NCBI GenBank assembly: GCA_025363585.1 | Contig: JANYDN010000362.1 | Span: forward strand, 1 to 43,885 | Direction: 5' to 3' | Source of the DNA: Verrucomicrobiota bacterium | Lineage (GTDB): Bacteria; Verrucomicrobiota; Verrucomicrobiia; Limisphaerales; UBA9464 | DNA: 43,885 bases | Shown: positions 19,536 to 26,831 of the stretch, one piece after another | How positions within the stretch are numbered: position 1 is the stretch's first letter | Layout: each line of letters starts with the position of its first letter | The notes under the pieces: generated by a model | What the model saw: only the letters and a program-made list of their open reading frames with translations | Told to the model about the DNA's origin: nothing | Database searches by the model: none | Position numbers and translations under genes: made by a program

Positions 19536-19760
19536 GTAGCGCGGGCGTCCCCGCCTGCGGTATCCGCCGGCGTCCCGCCGGCACCAGCGTCCCCATGTGG
19601 TCATCGGGGCAAGCCGCGGCGGGGTCCTTGTCAGGCAGACGCTTCGCGCGGCATTCCAGGGCACGGAGAGAACAGCGTGGGGAATCGGGCGGGGCCGCCC
19701 TCGTTTGCGCAGGCGAGACGCCCGCGACTACCGCAGGCGAGACGCCCGCGCTACAGCCCG
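19536..19760. repeat. Inverted family D/E repeats between nadD and the M14 peptidase
   Basis: A family D arm (GTAGCGCGGGCGTCCCCGCC, then TGCGGTATCCGC) at 19536-19567 faces two inverted, partly duplicated D arms at 19707-19754 (GCGCAGGCGAGACGCCCGCG twice with small changes). The segment 19642-19690 (GCGCGGCATTCCAGGGCACG, then GAGAGAACAGCGTGG) is an inverted copy of 16190-16240, over 3 kb away. No gene is supported here. Confidence 0.8.
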
Positions 19761-19814
19761 CGCTGCCACCGCGCCGCTTGTACGCCGGCCCAGAACCTTG
19801 AAACGTTCCCCCGC

Positions 19815-20600
19815 GTGAATCGACTTGGGATCAACCACGACGGCTATCACGGCGAACGCATCGACATCGATGCCGTTCTCGCGTCGATCATTGCCGAGGC
19901 CGCGACGCGTGGATGGACGCGCACCGATGCCGACGCGGGGCCCGACGCGCGGCTCCCGTTCCTTCACAGGCCGGCGCGCGACGGTCGTGACGGACCGGGT
20001 TTCTATATCTCCGCGGGCATCCACGGCGACGAACCGGCCGGGCCGCTGGCCGTGCTGGAACTGGTGCGAACCGATGCCTTCCCGCGGGACGCGAACGTCT
20101 GGCTGTGCCCGTGTTTGAACCCGACCGGCTTTCGGAATTCAACGCGCGAAAACTCCGATGGCGTGGATCTCAACCGCGACTACCGCGACCCGACGACGCG
20201 CGAAGTACGCGCGCACATCGCGTGGCTGCGCGGGCTCCCGACCCTCGATCTCGCCGTCCTGCTGCACGAGGATTGGGAAGCGTCCGGATTCTATCTCTAC
20301 GAATTGAATCCCGACGGACTCCCGTCCCTGGCCGACGCGATGATCGAGGCCGTGCGCGCCGTCTGCCCGATCGACGCGTCGGCGACGATCGACGGGCGCG
20401 AGACGCACGCGCACGGGATCATCCGCCCCCGGTTGGACCCGCTGTCGCGGCCACAGTGGCCCGAGGCGTTCTGGATCCACAGGAACAAAGCGCGCATCGG
20501 CTACACGATCGAGGCACCGTCGGATTTCCCGCTCGCGATGCGCGTGAAGGCGTTGGTTACGGCGGTCCGCGCGGCAATGGACACGGTCCGCTCGAAATGA
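19815..20600 (+). CDS. M14-family zinc carboxypeptidase, MpaA-like
   Basis: A 261-residue protein with the short M14 pattern: HGDE in SAGIHGDEPAG (zinc His and Glu), CPCLNPTGFRNSTREN and DLNRDYRD (substrate arginine/asparagine region), the LLHEDWEASGFY segment carrying the third zinc His, and YTIEAPSDF with the catalytic Glu. The nearest relatives by pattern are MpaA murein-peptide amidases and succinylglutamate desuccinylase-type enzymes. GTG 19815 is chosen because sequence upstream is repeat DNA; no good ribosome binding site is visible. No signal peptide, so it is probably cytoplasmic. Substrate unknown. Confidence 0.85.
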   Translation: MNRLGINHDGYHGERIDIDAVLASIIAEAATRGWTRTDADAGPDARLPFLHRPARDGRDGPGFYISAGIHGDEPAGPLAVLELVRTDAFPRDANVWLCPCLNPTGFRNSTRENSDGVDLNRDYRDPTTREVRAHIAWLRGLPTLDLAVLLHEDWEASGFYLYELNPDGLPSLADAMIEAVRAVCPIDASATIDGRETHAHGIIRPRLDPLSRPQWPEAFWIHRNKARIGYTIEAPSDFPLAMRVKALVTAVRAAMDTVRSK

Positions 20601-20635
20601 AAAACGGCGTCCCCAAATCAAGGGAACGCCGTTTT
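20601..20635. terminator. Bidirectional terminator between the M14 gene and rho
   Basis: AAAACGGCGT pairs with ACGCCGTTTT, extended by three more pairs after one mismatch, closing a seven-base loop. A-rich and T-rich flanks on the two sides make it usable from both directions. It begins one base after the stop of the rightward gene and lies 65 bases beyond the end of leftward rho. Confidence 0.85.
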
Positions 20636-20699
20636 GAAAATCCCGGGTGAGGGTGAGGTCCACCGCGTTACCGCGGCGGCCACCTATCAAGCCCATCCA

Positions 20700-22295
20700 T
20701 CACGCGAGCTTCGAGAGCAACTCGTCGTTCGTCTTGTACTTCCGCAGCGCGCCGAGAAGCGTCTCCATGGCCTCGACGGGCTGGAGATCGGTCATCATGC
20801 GGCGGAGCTTGCGGATGGCCTCGAGATTCTTCGGCGGGAAGAGTTTCTCTTCCTTCCGCGTGCCCGACTTCGGGATGTCGATGGCCGGGAACAGGCGGCG
20901 TTCGGAGAGCTTGCGGTCAAGGATGAGCTCCATGTTGCCGGTGCCCTTGAACTCCTGGAAAATCAGCTCGTCCATTCGCGAACCGGTGTCGATCAACGCC
21001 GTCGCGAGGATCGTGAGCGAGCCGCCCTCCTCCACCTTGCGGGCGGCGGCAAACATCTTGCGCGGGATCTCGAGGGCCCGGGCATCGACGCCGCCGGTCA
21101 TCGTCCGGCCGGATCCGCCGTGCACGCTGTTGTAGGCGCGGGCGACGCGCGTGAGGGAGTCGAGCAACACGAAGACGTCCTTGCCGGCCTCGACCATGCG
21201 CTTGCAGCGCTCGATCATGAAACGGCTGAGTCGCACGTGCGTCTCGAGGTCCTGGTCGTTGCTGGAGGCGACGACCTCGGCCTTCACGGAGCGCTGGAAG
21301 TCGGTGACTTCCTCGGGACGCTCGTCGATCAGCAGCACGAGGCAGTGCACCTCGGGATGGTTGGTCGTGATGGCATTGCAGATCTGCTTCAACACCGTCG
21401 TCTTGCCCGTGCGGGGCGGCGCGACGATAAGGCCGCGCGTGCCTTTGCCGATCGGCGTGACGATGTCGATGATCCGCGTCTCGAATAGGTCGGGCGCCGT
21501 CTCGAGCGAGAACTTCTCGATGGGATCGATGGTGGTGAGGTTCTCGAAGCGGAGCGCGTGCAGGTATTCCTGGTAGGCGCGGGCATTGACCTCGAGCACC
21601 TCGCGGAGTTGCGGGCTGTTGCCGCGGTGCGGCGGATTGACGGTGCACTTGATGTGGCACCCCTCGCGCAACGCGAGCCGCTTGATGGAATCGGGCGTCA
21701 GGAAAACGTCCGTCGGCTTGGGAGCGAAATTCGCCTTGCCGGAACGAAGGAACCCGAAGCCCTTTTCGGAAACCTCGAGGTAACCCTCATGCATGACGGG
21801 GTCGGCCTGGATCTGCGGTTGGGCACCCTGGCCGCCTTGGCCTTGTTGTCCTCCTTGTCCTCCTTGGTTGGACTGGCCTCCCTGCTGGCCACCGCCCTGC
21901 GGGTTGCCTTGGTTGTATTGGCCACCCTGGTTGTACTGGCCTCCACCTCCACCTCCACCTCCACCACCACCGCCTTGGTTGCGATTGCCGCCGCCTTGGT
22001 TGCGATTTCCACCGCCACCCCCACGGTGCTGGTTATGGCCACCGTGTCGGTTCTGGCGGTGCTGGTTGTGCCCGCCATACCGATGGCCGCCACCGCCGCC
22101 TCCACCTCCTCCACCGCCGCCACCGCCGCCGCCAAATTGGCGCGGTGGGTCCTGCGGACTGCCTGGGTCGCGGTTTTGTTGTTGGGGCCGGTCTTGTTGA
22201 CGTTCCGACGGGGCGCCGGAATTGGAATTACCCGTTGGGCCGCCGTTGTCGGATCCACCTTGGGATGACGCCGGGGCCACGTTTTCGTTGCTCAT
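20700..22295 (-). CDS. rho: Transcription termination factor Rho with Gly/Asn/Gln-rich insertion
   Basis: Rho is the hexameric RNA helicase that ends transcription. Residues 1-165 form a low-complexity extension (about 55-165 rich in Gly, Asn, Gln, with His/Arg patches). The cold-shock RNA-binding domain starts at GYLEVSEKGFGFLRSGK (171-), and the RecA-like ATPase has PPRTGKTT (293-300, Walker A), LLIDERPEEV (321-330), LLDSLTR (377-383) and the GTGNMELILDRKL element (451-463). The C-terminal core is full length. The conserved Ser of LLDSLTR is kept, and it contributes to bicyclomycin binding in other Rho proteins. Downstream of tmk on the same strand, with a 212-base leader in between. Confidence 0.97.
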   Translation of the reverse strand: MSNENVAPASSQGGSDNGGPTGNSNSGAPSERQQDRPQQQNRDPGSPQDPPRQFGGGGGGGGGGGGGGGGHRYGGHNQHRQNRHGGHNQHRGGGGGNRNQGGGNRNQGGGGGGGGGGGGQYNQGGQYNQGNPQGGGQQGGQSNQGGQGGQQGQGGQGAQPQIQADPVMHEGYLEVSEKGFGFLRSGKANFAPKPTDVFLTPDSIKRLALREGCHIKCTVNPPHRGNSPQLREVLEVNARAYQEYLHALRFENLTTIDPIEKFSLETAPDLFETRIIDIVTPIGKGTRGLIVAPPRTGKTTVLKQICNAITTNHPEVHCLVLLIDERPEEVTDFQRSVKAEVVASSNDQDLETHVRLSRFMIERCKRMVEAGKDVFVLLDSLTRVARAYNSVHGGSGRTMTGGVDARALEIPRKMFAAARKVEEGGSLTILATALIDTGSRMDELIFQEFKGTGNMELILDRKLSERRLFPAIDIPKSGTRKEEKLFPPKNLEAIRKLRRMMTDLQPVEAMETLLGALRKYKTNDELLSKLA

Positions 22296-22507
22296 TGCGA
22301 TGCGAACTGTGGTGTATGTCGGAAGGGTCTGATCCCAACAGCGGCAAGAAACCTAACTACAAGGCCGCAGGAACTGAGACTTGGGGAAGCCGAGCACCCG
22401 GAAATGAAAACCTCGGGGCCGGTCAGACCTCTGACGGCTTCACAAGTAGGCGGATGCCGTCGCGCACGCAACCCCTTTTTTCCGCGCCACGCGACGTTTC
22501 CCGAGCG
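22296..22507. other. rho leader / tmk-rho spacer
   Basis: A 212-base gap with lower GC than the flanking genes. No ORF of interest, no clear hairpin-plus-T-run terminator after tmk on the minus strand. It presumably holds the rho promoter and leader, but I cannot place promoter elements with confidence. Confidence 0.4.
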
Positions 22508-23140
22508 TCAACCCCGCGTCGCGTTCCCGTCACGCGCCGCGCGGAGACGCATCACCTCGTCCACCACCACGTCGCGGATCGACCCGACGGATTGCGTCGC
22601 GTCCATGCGGCGCAGGTAGGGTTTGCGGATCGATCCGAAGATGGCGCGGGACGCCTCGAGCAGGTGGGCGCGCTCGAATTCGTTCGCGACGTCGCCACGG
22701 GTCCGTATGCGTTCCAACGACCGTTCCGGCGGCAGATCGAGCCACACGAGGAGGTCGGGTTCCGGCGCGAATTCCTCGTTCGCCGCAAGGATCGATTCCC
22801 ACGAAAGCCCGCGCGCGCCTTGGTACGCGGCGTTGGAGAAATAATAGCGGTCGAGGATCACGACCGCCCCGCGTGCCAGCGACGGCAGGATGAGGTTGGC
22901 GACGTGTTCGCGTCGGTCGGCGACGAACAATTCCAACTCCGCCGCGGGATCGAGCCGTCCGGTGGTGGCGGAAGCGCGGAGGCGTTTGCCGAAGGGCCCG
23001 TCCGTGGGTTCCTTGCTGGCGACGACCTCGATGCCAAGACCGCGCAACGCCCCGGCGACGGCGCCGATCTGCGTGCTCTTGCCGACGCCATCGATGCCTT
23101 CGAAAACCACGAGCACGCCGGGATCCAGGGGACGTTTCAC
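22508..23140 (-). CDS. tmk: Thymidylate kinase
   Basis: Tmk phosphorylates dTMP to dTDP for DNA synthesis. The 210-residue protein has VVFEGIDGVGKSTQ (P-loop), the DRRE motif in VADRREHVANLILP, DRYYFSNAAYQGARG (DRY substrate motif) and LVWLDLPPERS. The length is typical. The C-terminal end is Ala/Arg-rich. It ends a leftward run from ptuA-ptuB; its start is 72 bases from the ptuB stop. Confidence 0.95.
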   Translation of the reverse strand: MKRPLDPGVLVVFEGIDGVGKSTQIGAVAGALRGLGIEVVASKEPTDGPFGKRLRASATTGRLDPAAELELFVADRREHVANLILPSLARGAVVILDRYYFSNAAYQGARGLSWESILAANEEFAPEPDLLVWLDLPPERSLERIRTRGDVANEFERAHLLEASRAIFGSIRKPYLRRMDATQSVGSIRDVVVDEVMRLRAARDGNATRG

Positions 23141-23212
23141 CGGGGCGAAGGTCTTGGCGAACCGGCCGCCAAGGCGAGAGGATTTTCCCGGGACCGATGC
23201 CGGCGAGGATTC

Positions 23213-23800
23213 CTACGCGCCCACGAAGCCGCGATAGGCAAAGTCGTCGAGCGGTTCGGCCTGCATCGCAGCCCGCCGCGTGGACTCCCGTCGACGGAGT
23301 CCGGGATGCCCGGTGTTGAGTCGGAAAAGTTGGATCGTGATTTCCGCTCGGGCTTGGTCGGCAACATCAGCACGCTGGTTCACGAGAATTTCCCCGGTGG
23401 TAAAGTCCCAACGGAAGTACCGATCAAATTCAAAGTCCACCGAGTCGGGTCGCAGCAATTGTTCGTCGTACTGCTCGCGGCGGGTCTGGCAGTGGTTGCA
23501 CGCGAAATACAGGTTCGACCACAGGAACGCCTCGGCTGGATGACTGATCTTGGGGCGGAAATGATCGATGGTCTCGGTGCCCGGCGGACTCACCGGATAT
23601 CCATCGCAGTACGAACAATGGTCTCCAGTCTGGGCTTTGAGCCCCGGCAGCAAGTGCTGATTGAGGGCCATCCCATCGCGCTGCGGCCACGAGAACTTCG
23701 CGCCGAAATCTTCCGCTCGGCGGGCCAGCCAACGTTCGGTCCAAACAGCCTGATCGACGGACAAAACTTCGGGGCAATGACCCCGCGAGAACTTCCTCAT
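23213..23800 (-). CDS. ptuB: PtuB-like HNH nuclease of a Septu-type defence pair
   Basis: The 195-residue protein carries a zinc-bound HNH fold: HCSYCDGYP (61-69), TIDHFRPK (77-84) with the catalytic His, WSNLYFACNHCQ (94-105) with Asn and the second CxxC, then a RREQYDEQLLRP element. This is the pattern of PtuB, also used as an effector with retron Ec78-type systems. In Septu systems PtuA (ATPase) and PtuB form a complex that cuts DNA during phage infection. The start ATG overlaps the ptuA stop by four bases. Composition is less GC-rich than flanking genes. No reverse transcriptase is nearby, so a plain Septu pair is more likely than a retron. Confidence 0.85.
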   Translation of the reverse strand: MRKFSRGHCPEVLSVDQAVWTERWLARRAEDFGAKFSWPQRDGMALNQHLLPGLKAQTGDHCSYCDGYPVSPPGTETIDHFRPKISHPAEAFLWSNLYFACNHCQTRREQYDEQLLRPDSVDFEFDRYFRWDFTTGEILVNQRADVADQARAEITIQLFRLNTGHPGLRRRESTRRAAMQAEPLDDFAYRGFVGA

Positions 23801-25041
23801 GGCACGGCGACGGGCTGGGAGAGTTGCCGACCCATCTGCCGCAATTCACGTCCCATGAGAATCTCGAGTTCGGGTCCGCGTCGGGCGATTTTCGGCGCGA
23901 GATCGCGCGCGGCTTGCTCTGCCGCGGGCTCGCCCCGATACGCGGCGTCGCGTCGGGAACGAAACTCGGCCAACAACGCTTCGGTCTCCGGATCGAACAG
24001 TTCCTTGACCCCCATGATGTCCTCGAGCACCGATGCGTAGCTATCGCCCTCGCTCGCCAGCTCTGGCGCCCGAACCGAGACCGTCCCGTCATCCGCCAAA
24101 TCAAATCGATGGATCCACCCGCGGTTCACCGACGAGATCACGAAAGGCGAATGGGTCGCACAGATGATCTGTGCGTTGGGCAGCATGCGCTGGAACGCAG
24201 GCAGCACGCGACGTTGCCAAGCCGGATGGAGGTGGGTTTCGATTTCATCGAGAAGAAAGATGGCCCGGGCGGTCGTCGGGTCTTCTTTGCCTTCCAATAC
24301 CCGATCCAGCAAAACCACCGCGCCAACCAACCAGCCGATCAGCGAACGAAGTCCGTCTGGAAGGGAACTGAACGGAAGGCTTCGTCCCTGCCACCGTGTC
24401 CGAAGCGTCACCGAAGGATAGGCATCGGCATCGAAGCCGAAGTCTTTGACGCCGGTGATTTCACCGACGGCCCGTTCGATCGCCGCGATGATCGCCAGTG
24501 CCCGGCTGCGGTTAGACTGCTTGGATTCGAGCGCCGCCTGAACTTTCAGATTGAGCAGGTTTTGGACGATCGCAACCGACAATTGGGCTATCTGCCCTGA
24601 TCCCTGGTGACCGAATGGGTTTGAGAATACGAGTCGCAATCCATGCGGAGGTGCGGGGATTTCCTGGATTCCCGCTAGACCGACGTCATCGACGAATGCG
24701 GTACCGGAAAAAGCAAATGCCGGAATCTTGCTAAGCCGAATGTCGGTGTTGAAATCCCCATTGGTCATGAGCAAACGATAAGTGACCGGCCCGGCAGCCT
24801 CCGTGACAGTAACCTCAAACGGGAACTGTTGTTGGCTGGATGGTCCCAACCGCCATTTCAAAGGTCCCCCGTTGCCCAGTACTGCCGCCAGTGCCGATAG
24901 CACCCGCGTCTTGCCGGTGCCGTTCGTTCCCACCAGCAGGTGGGTTTCCGCCACCTCTTTCGGACGGTTCGGCACCTCCGGCAGGTCGAGCTGGAGCTTC
25001 CCAAACGGCGGGAAATCCGGCGACACAAGTTGCCTCAGCAT
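23797..25041 (-). CDS. ptuA: PtuA-like AAA/ABC-type ATPase of a Septu-type defence pair
   Basis: The 414-residue ATPase has Walker A GTNGTGKT (38-45), a signature-like SSLPDGLRSL (225-234), Walker B AIFLLDEIETHLHP (260-273) and the switch His in CATHSPFVISSV (294-305), the layout of OLD/SMC-like ATPases with THSP. An AAA ATPase followed at once by an HNH nuclease with CxxC...CxxC is the Septu arrangement. The N terminus begins MLRQLVSPDFPPFGKLQLDL. Low-GC stretches (29 of 60 G/C in one hand-counted line at 24541-24600) contrast with neighbours at about 70%, suggesting transfer. The two-gene unit lies upstream of tmk. Confidence 0.85.
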   Translation of the reverse strand: MLRQLVSPDFPPFGKLQLDLPEVPNRPKEVAETHLLVGTNGTGKTRVLSALAAVLGNGGPLKWRLGPSSQQQFPFEVTVTEAAGPVTYRLLMTNGDFNTDIRLSKIPAFAFSGTAFVDDVGLAGIQEIPAPPHGLRLVFSNPFGHQGSGQIAQLSVAIVQNLLNLKVQAALESKQSNRSRALAIIAAIERAVGEITGVKDFGFDADAYPSVTLRTRWQGRSLPFSSLPDGLRSLIGWLVGAVVLLDRVLEGKEDPTTARAIFLLDEIETHLHPAWQRRVLPAFQRMLPNAQIICATHSPFVISSVNRGWIHRFDLADDGTVSVRAPELASEGDSYASVLEDIMGVKELFDPETEALLAEFRSRRDAAYRGEPAAEQAARDLAPKIARRGPELEILMGRELRQMGRQLSQPVAVP

Positions 25042-25122
25042 GGTGGGTGATCTTTACGTCCCCACCCGCCGCGATACAACCCCGTAGGTGAACACGATCG
25101 GTCCGTGCGCAAGCGCGACCCG

Positions 25123-25141
25123 AATCCCCGGAAAGGGGATT
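25123..25141. promoter_or_regulatory. Short palindrome between ptuA and the ALDH gene
   Basis: AATCCCC and GGGGATT are perfect reverse complements around GGAAA, 38 bases before the ALDH start and about 80 from the ptuA start, in a divergent intergenic region. It could be an operator or a small hairpin in the leader; nothing else supports it. Confidence 0.3.
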
Positions 25142-25178
25142 GGCCCGCTCCCGCGTCAGTGTTAGCCAAACCACGCCC

Positions 25179-26594
25179 ATGATCGCTCTCGCTTCCCTCG
25201 TCGCCGGCAGCCCGGTGGCCCACGGTCCGTTGCTCGAGGTCCGCAGTCCCTATTCCGGAGAACTCGTGGGCACCGTCGTCCAGGCGACTCGTGCCGACAC
25301 CGCGGCAGCGATCGCCGCCGCCACGGCGTTCCGCGCCACGCCGACGCGTTACCAACGCTCGGAAATCCTCGGGAAGACCCGCCTGGCCCTCGAGGCGCGC
25401 CGCGAGGAGTTCGCGCGCACCATCGCCTCCGAGGCCGGGCTCGCGCTCTGCGAGGGACGCTACGAGGTCGGGCGCACCATCGACGTCCTGCGCTTCGCGG
25501 CGATGGAGACGCTGCGGGACGACGGGCAGATCTTCTCGTGCGACATCTCCGCGCAGGGCAAGGCGCGGAAGATCTTCACGACGCGCGAACCCTTGCGTTG
25601 CGCGGCCGCGATCACGCCCTTCAACCACCCGTTGAACCAAGTCGCGCACAAGGTCGGCCCGGCGATCGCCGCCGGCACGCCTCTGGTATTGAAGCCGTCG
25701 GAAAAAACGCCGCTGGTCGCGCTCAAGTTCGCCGCGCTGCTCCACGAGGCCGGACTTCCCGGACCGATGCTCAGCGTGTTGCTCGGGCCGACCGCCGAGG
25801 TCGCCGAACTGCTCGTGAAACATCCCGACGTGGAGGTGGTCGCGTTCACGGGATCCGTGCCCGTCGGCAAACGCATCGCGGCGACCGCCGGCTACAAGAA
25901 GCTCGTCCTCGAACTCGGCGGCAACGACCCGCTGATCATCCTCGACGACGCGGACCTCGATCTCGCGGTGACGCTGGCGGCGGAAGGCAGCTATCGGAAC
26001 TCCGGCCAACGTTGCACCGCGGTGAAACGCATCCTCGTGCAGGCGGGCATCGCGCCGGAGTTCACGCGACGCCTTGCCGAACGCACGCGCGAGTACGTCT
26101 GCGGCGACCCGCTCGACGAGGCGACGCGCGTGGGCACGGTCATCGACGAGGCGTCCGCCGTGTATCTGGAAGCCGTCGTCGGGGAAGCGGTGGCCGCGGG
26201 CGCGCGGGTGATCGCGGGCGGCAACCGCCGCGGCGCGATCATGGAACCGACGGTGATCGTCGACGTGCCGCGCGATTGCCGGATGGTGGTCGCGGAGAGC
26301 TTCGGGCCACTCGCGCCCGTGATGGTGGTGCGCGATCTCGACGATGCCCTCGAACTCGCCAACTCCACCGCGTACGGATTGAGCTCCGGCGTGGTGACGA
26401 CGAATCTCGACAGCGCGATGAAAGCGATCCGCACGCTGCGCTGCGGCACGGTGAACATCAACGAGGTGCCGGGATTCCGCGTGGAGAACAGCCCGTTCGG
26501 AGGCATCAAGGACAGCGGGCTCGGGATCAAGGAAGGCGTCGTCGAGGCCATCAAGGGCTACAGCTTCGTGAAGACGTTCAGCTTGCCGTGGTAA
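25179..26594 (+). CDS. Aldehyde dehydrogenase, phosphonoacetaldehyde dehydrogenase (PhnY)-like
   Basis: A 471-residue NAD(P)-dependent aldehyde dehydrogenase. Catalytic residues lie in LVLELGGNDPLIIL (Glu about 244) and SGQRCTAVKRILVQ (Cys about 279). Features DDGQIFSCDISAQGKARKIF and TREPL, ITPFNHPLNQVAHKV, and the ending YSFVKTFSLPW match my memory of PhnY, which oxidises phosphonoacetaldehyde to phosphonoacetate in 2-aminoethylphosphonate use. No phnA, phnW or phosphonate transporter is seen here, so another aldehyde is possible. ATG 25179 precedes the conserved part; 25140 is an upstream alternative. Confidence 0.8.
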   Translation: MIALASLVAGSPVAHGPLLEVRSPYSGELVGTVVQATRADTAAAIAAATAFRATPTRYQRSEILGKTRLALEARREEFARTIASEAGLALCEGRYEVGRTIDVLRFAAMETLRDDGQIFSCDISAQGKARKIFTTREPLRCAAAITPFNHPLNQVAHKVGPAIAAGTPLVLKPSEKTPLVALKFAALLHEAGLPGPMLSVLLGPTAEVAELLVKHPDVEVVAFTGSVPVGKRIAATAGYKKLVLELGGNDPLIILDDADLDLAVTLAAEGSYRNSGQRCTAVKRILVQAGIAPEFTRRLAERTREYVCGDPLDEATRVGTVIDEASAVYLEAVVGEAVAAGARVIAGGNRRGAIMEPTVIVDVPRDCRMVVAESFGPLAPVMVVRDLDDALELANSTAYGLSSGVVTTNLDSAMKAIRTLRCGTVNINEVPGFRVENSPFGGIKDSGLGIKEGVVEAIKGYSFVKTFSLPW

Positions 26595-26611
26595 GGCGCG
26601 CGCGAGGCGCG

Positions 26612-26810
26612 GTTTCAAGTTTTCAGTTTCAAGTTTCAAGGCCGAAGCAGGCGGCGCGGTGCAAGTTTCAAGTTTGAAGTTTCAAGGCCGCGGCCGTAGC
26701 GCGGCCGTCCCGGCTGCGGTATCCGCGGGCGTCTCGCCTGCGATGGAGTTTCAAGTTTCAGGTTTCAAGGGGCGCGCGAAGGCGGAAGTTTCAGGTTTCA
26801 AGTTTCACGT
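26612..26810. repeat. Cluster of four family B repeats with a family D fragment
   Basis: The segments at 26612-26640, 26662-26686, 26747-26770 and 26787-26810 are direct or near-direct copies of TTTCAAGTTTTCAGTTTC-type sequence. A family D-like stretch (GTAGCGCGGCCGTCCCGGC, TGCGGTATCCGCGGGCGTC) sits among them at about 26697-26740. No gene is supported between 26595 and 26831. Confidence 0.85.
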
Positions 26811-26831
26811 TCGAAGGCCGAAATCGGGGCA

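Noticed and set aside
22145-24040. Rightward 631-codon ORF over rho start, tmk and ptuB
   Set aside because: It is antisense to three well-supported genes and shows no motif.
23213-25041. Retron with PtuA/PtuB effectors
   Set aside because: No reverse transcriptase or msr-msd-like region next to the pair; upstream is a short spacer and an aldehyde dehydrogenase.
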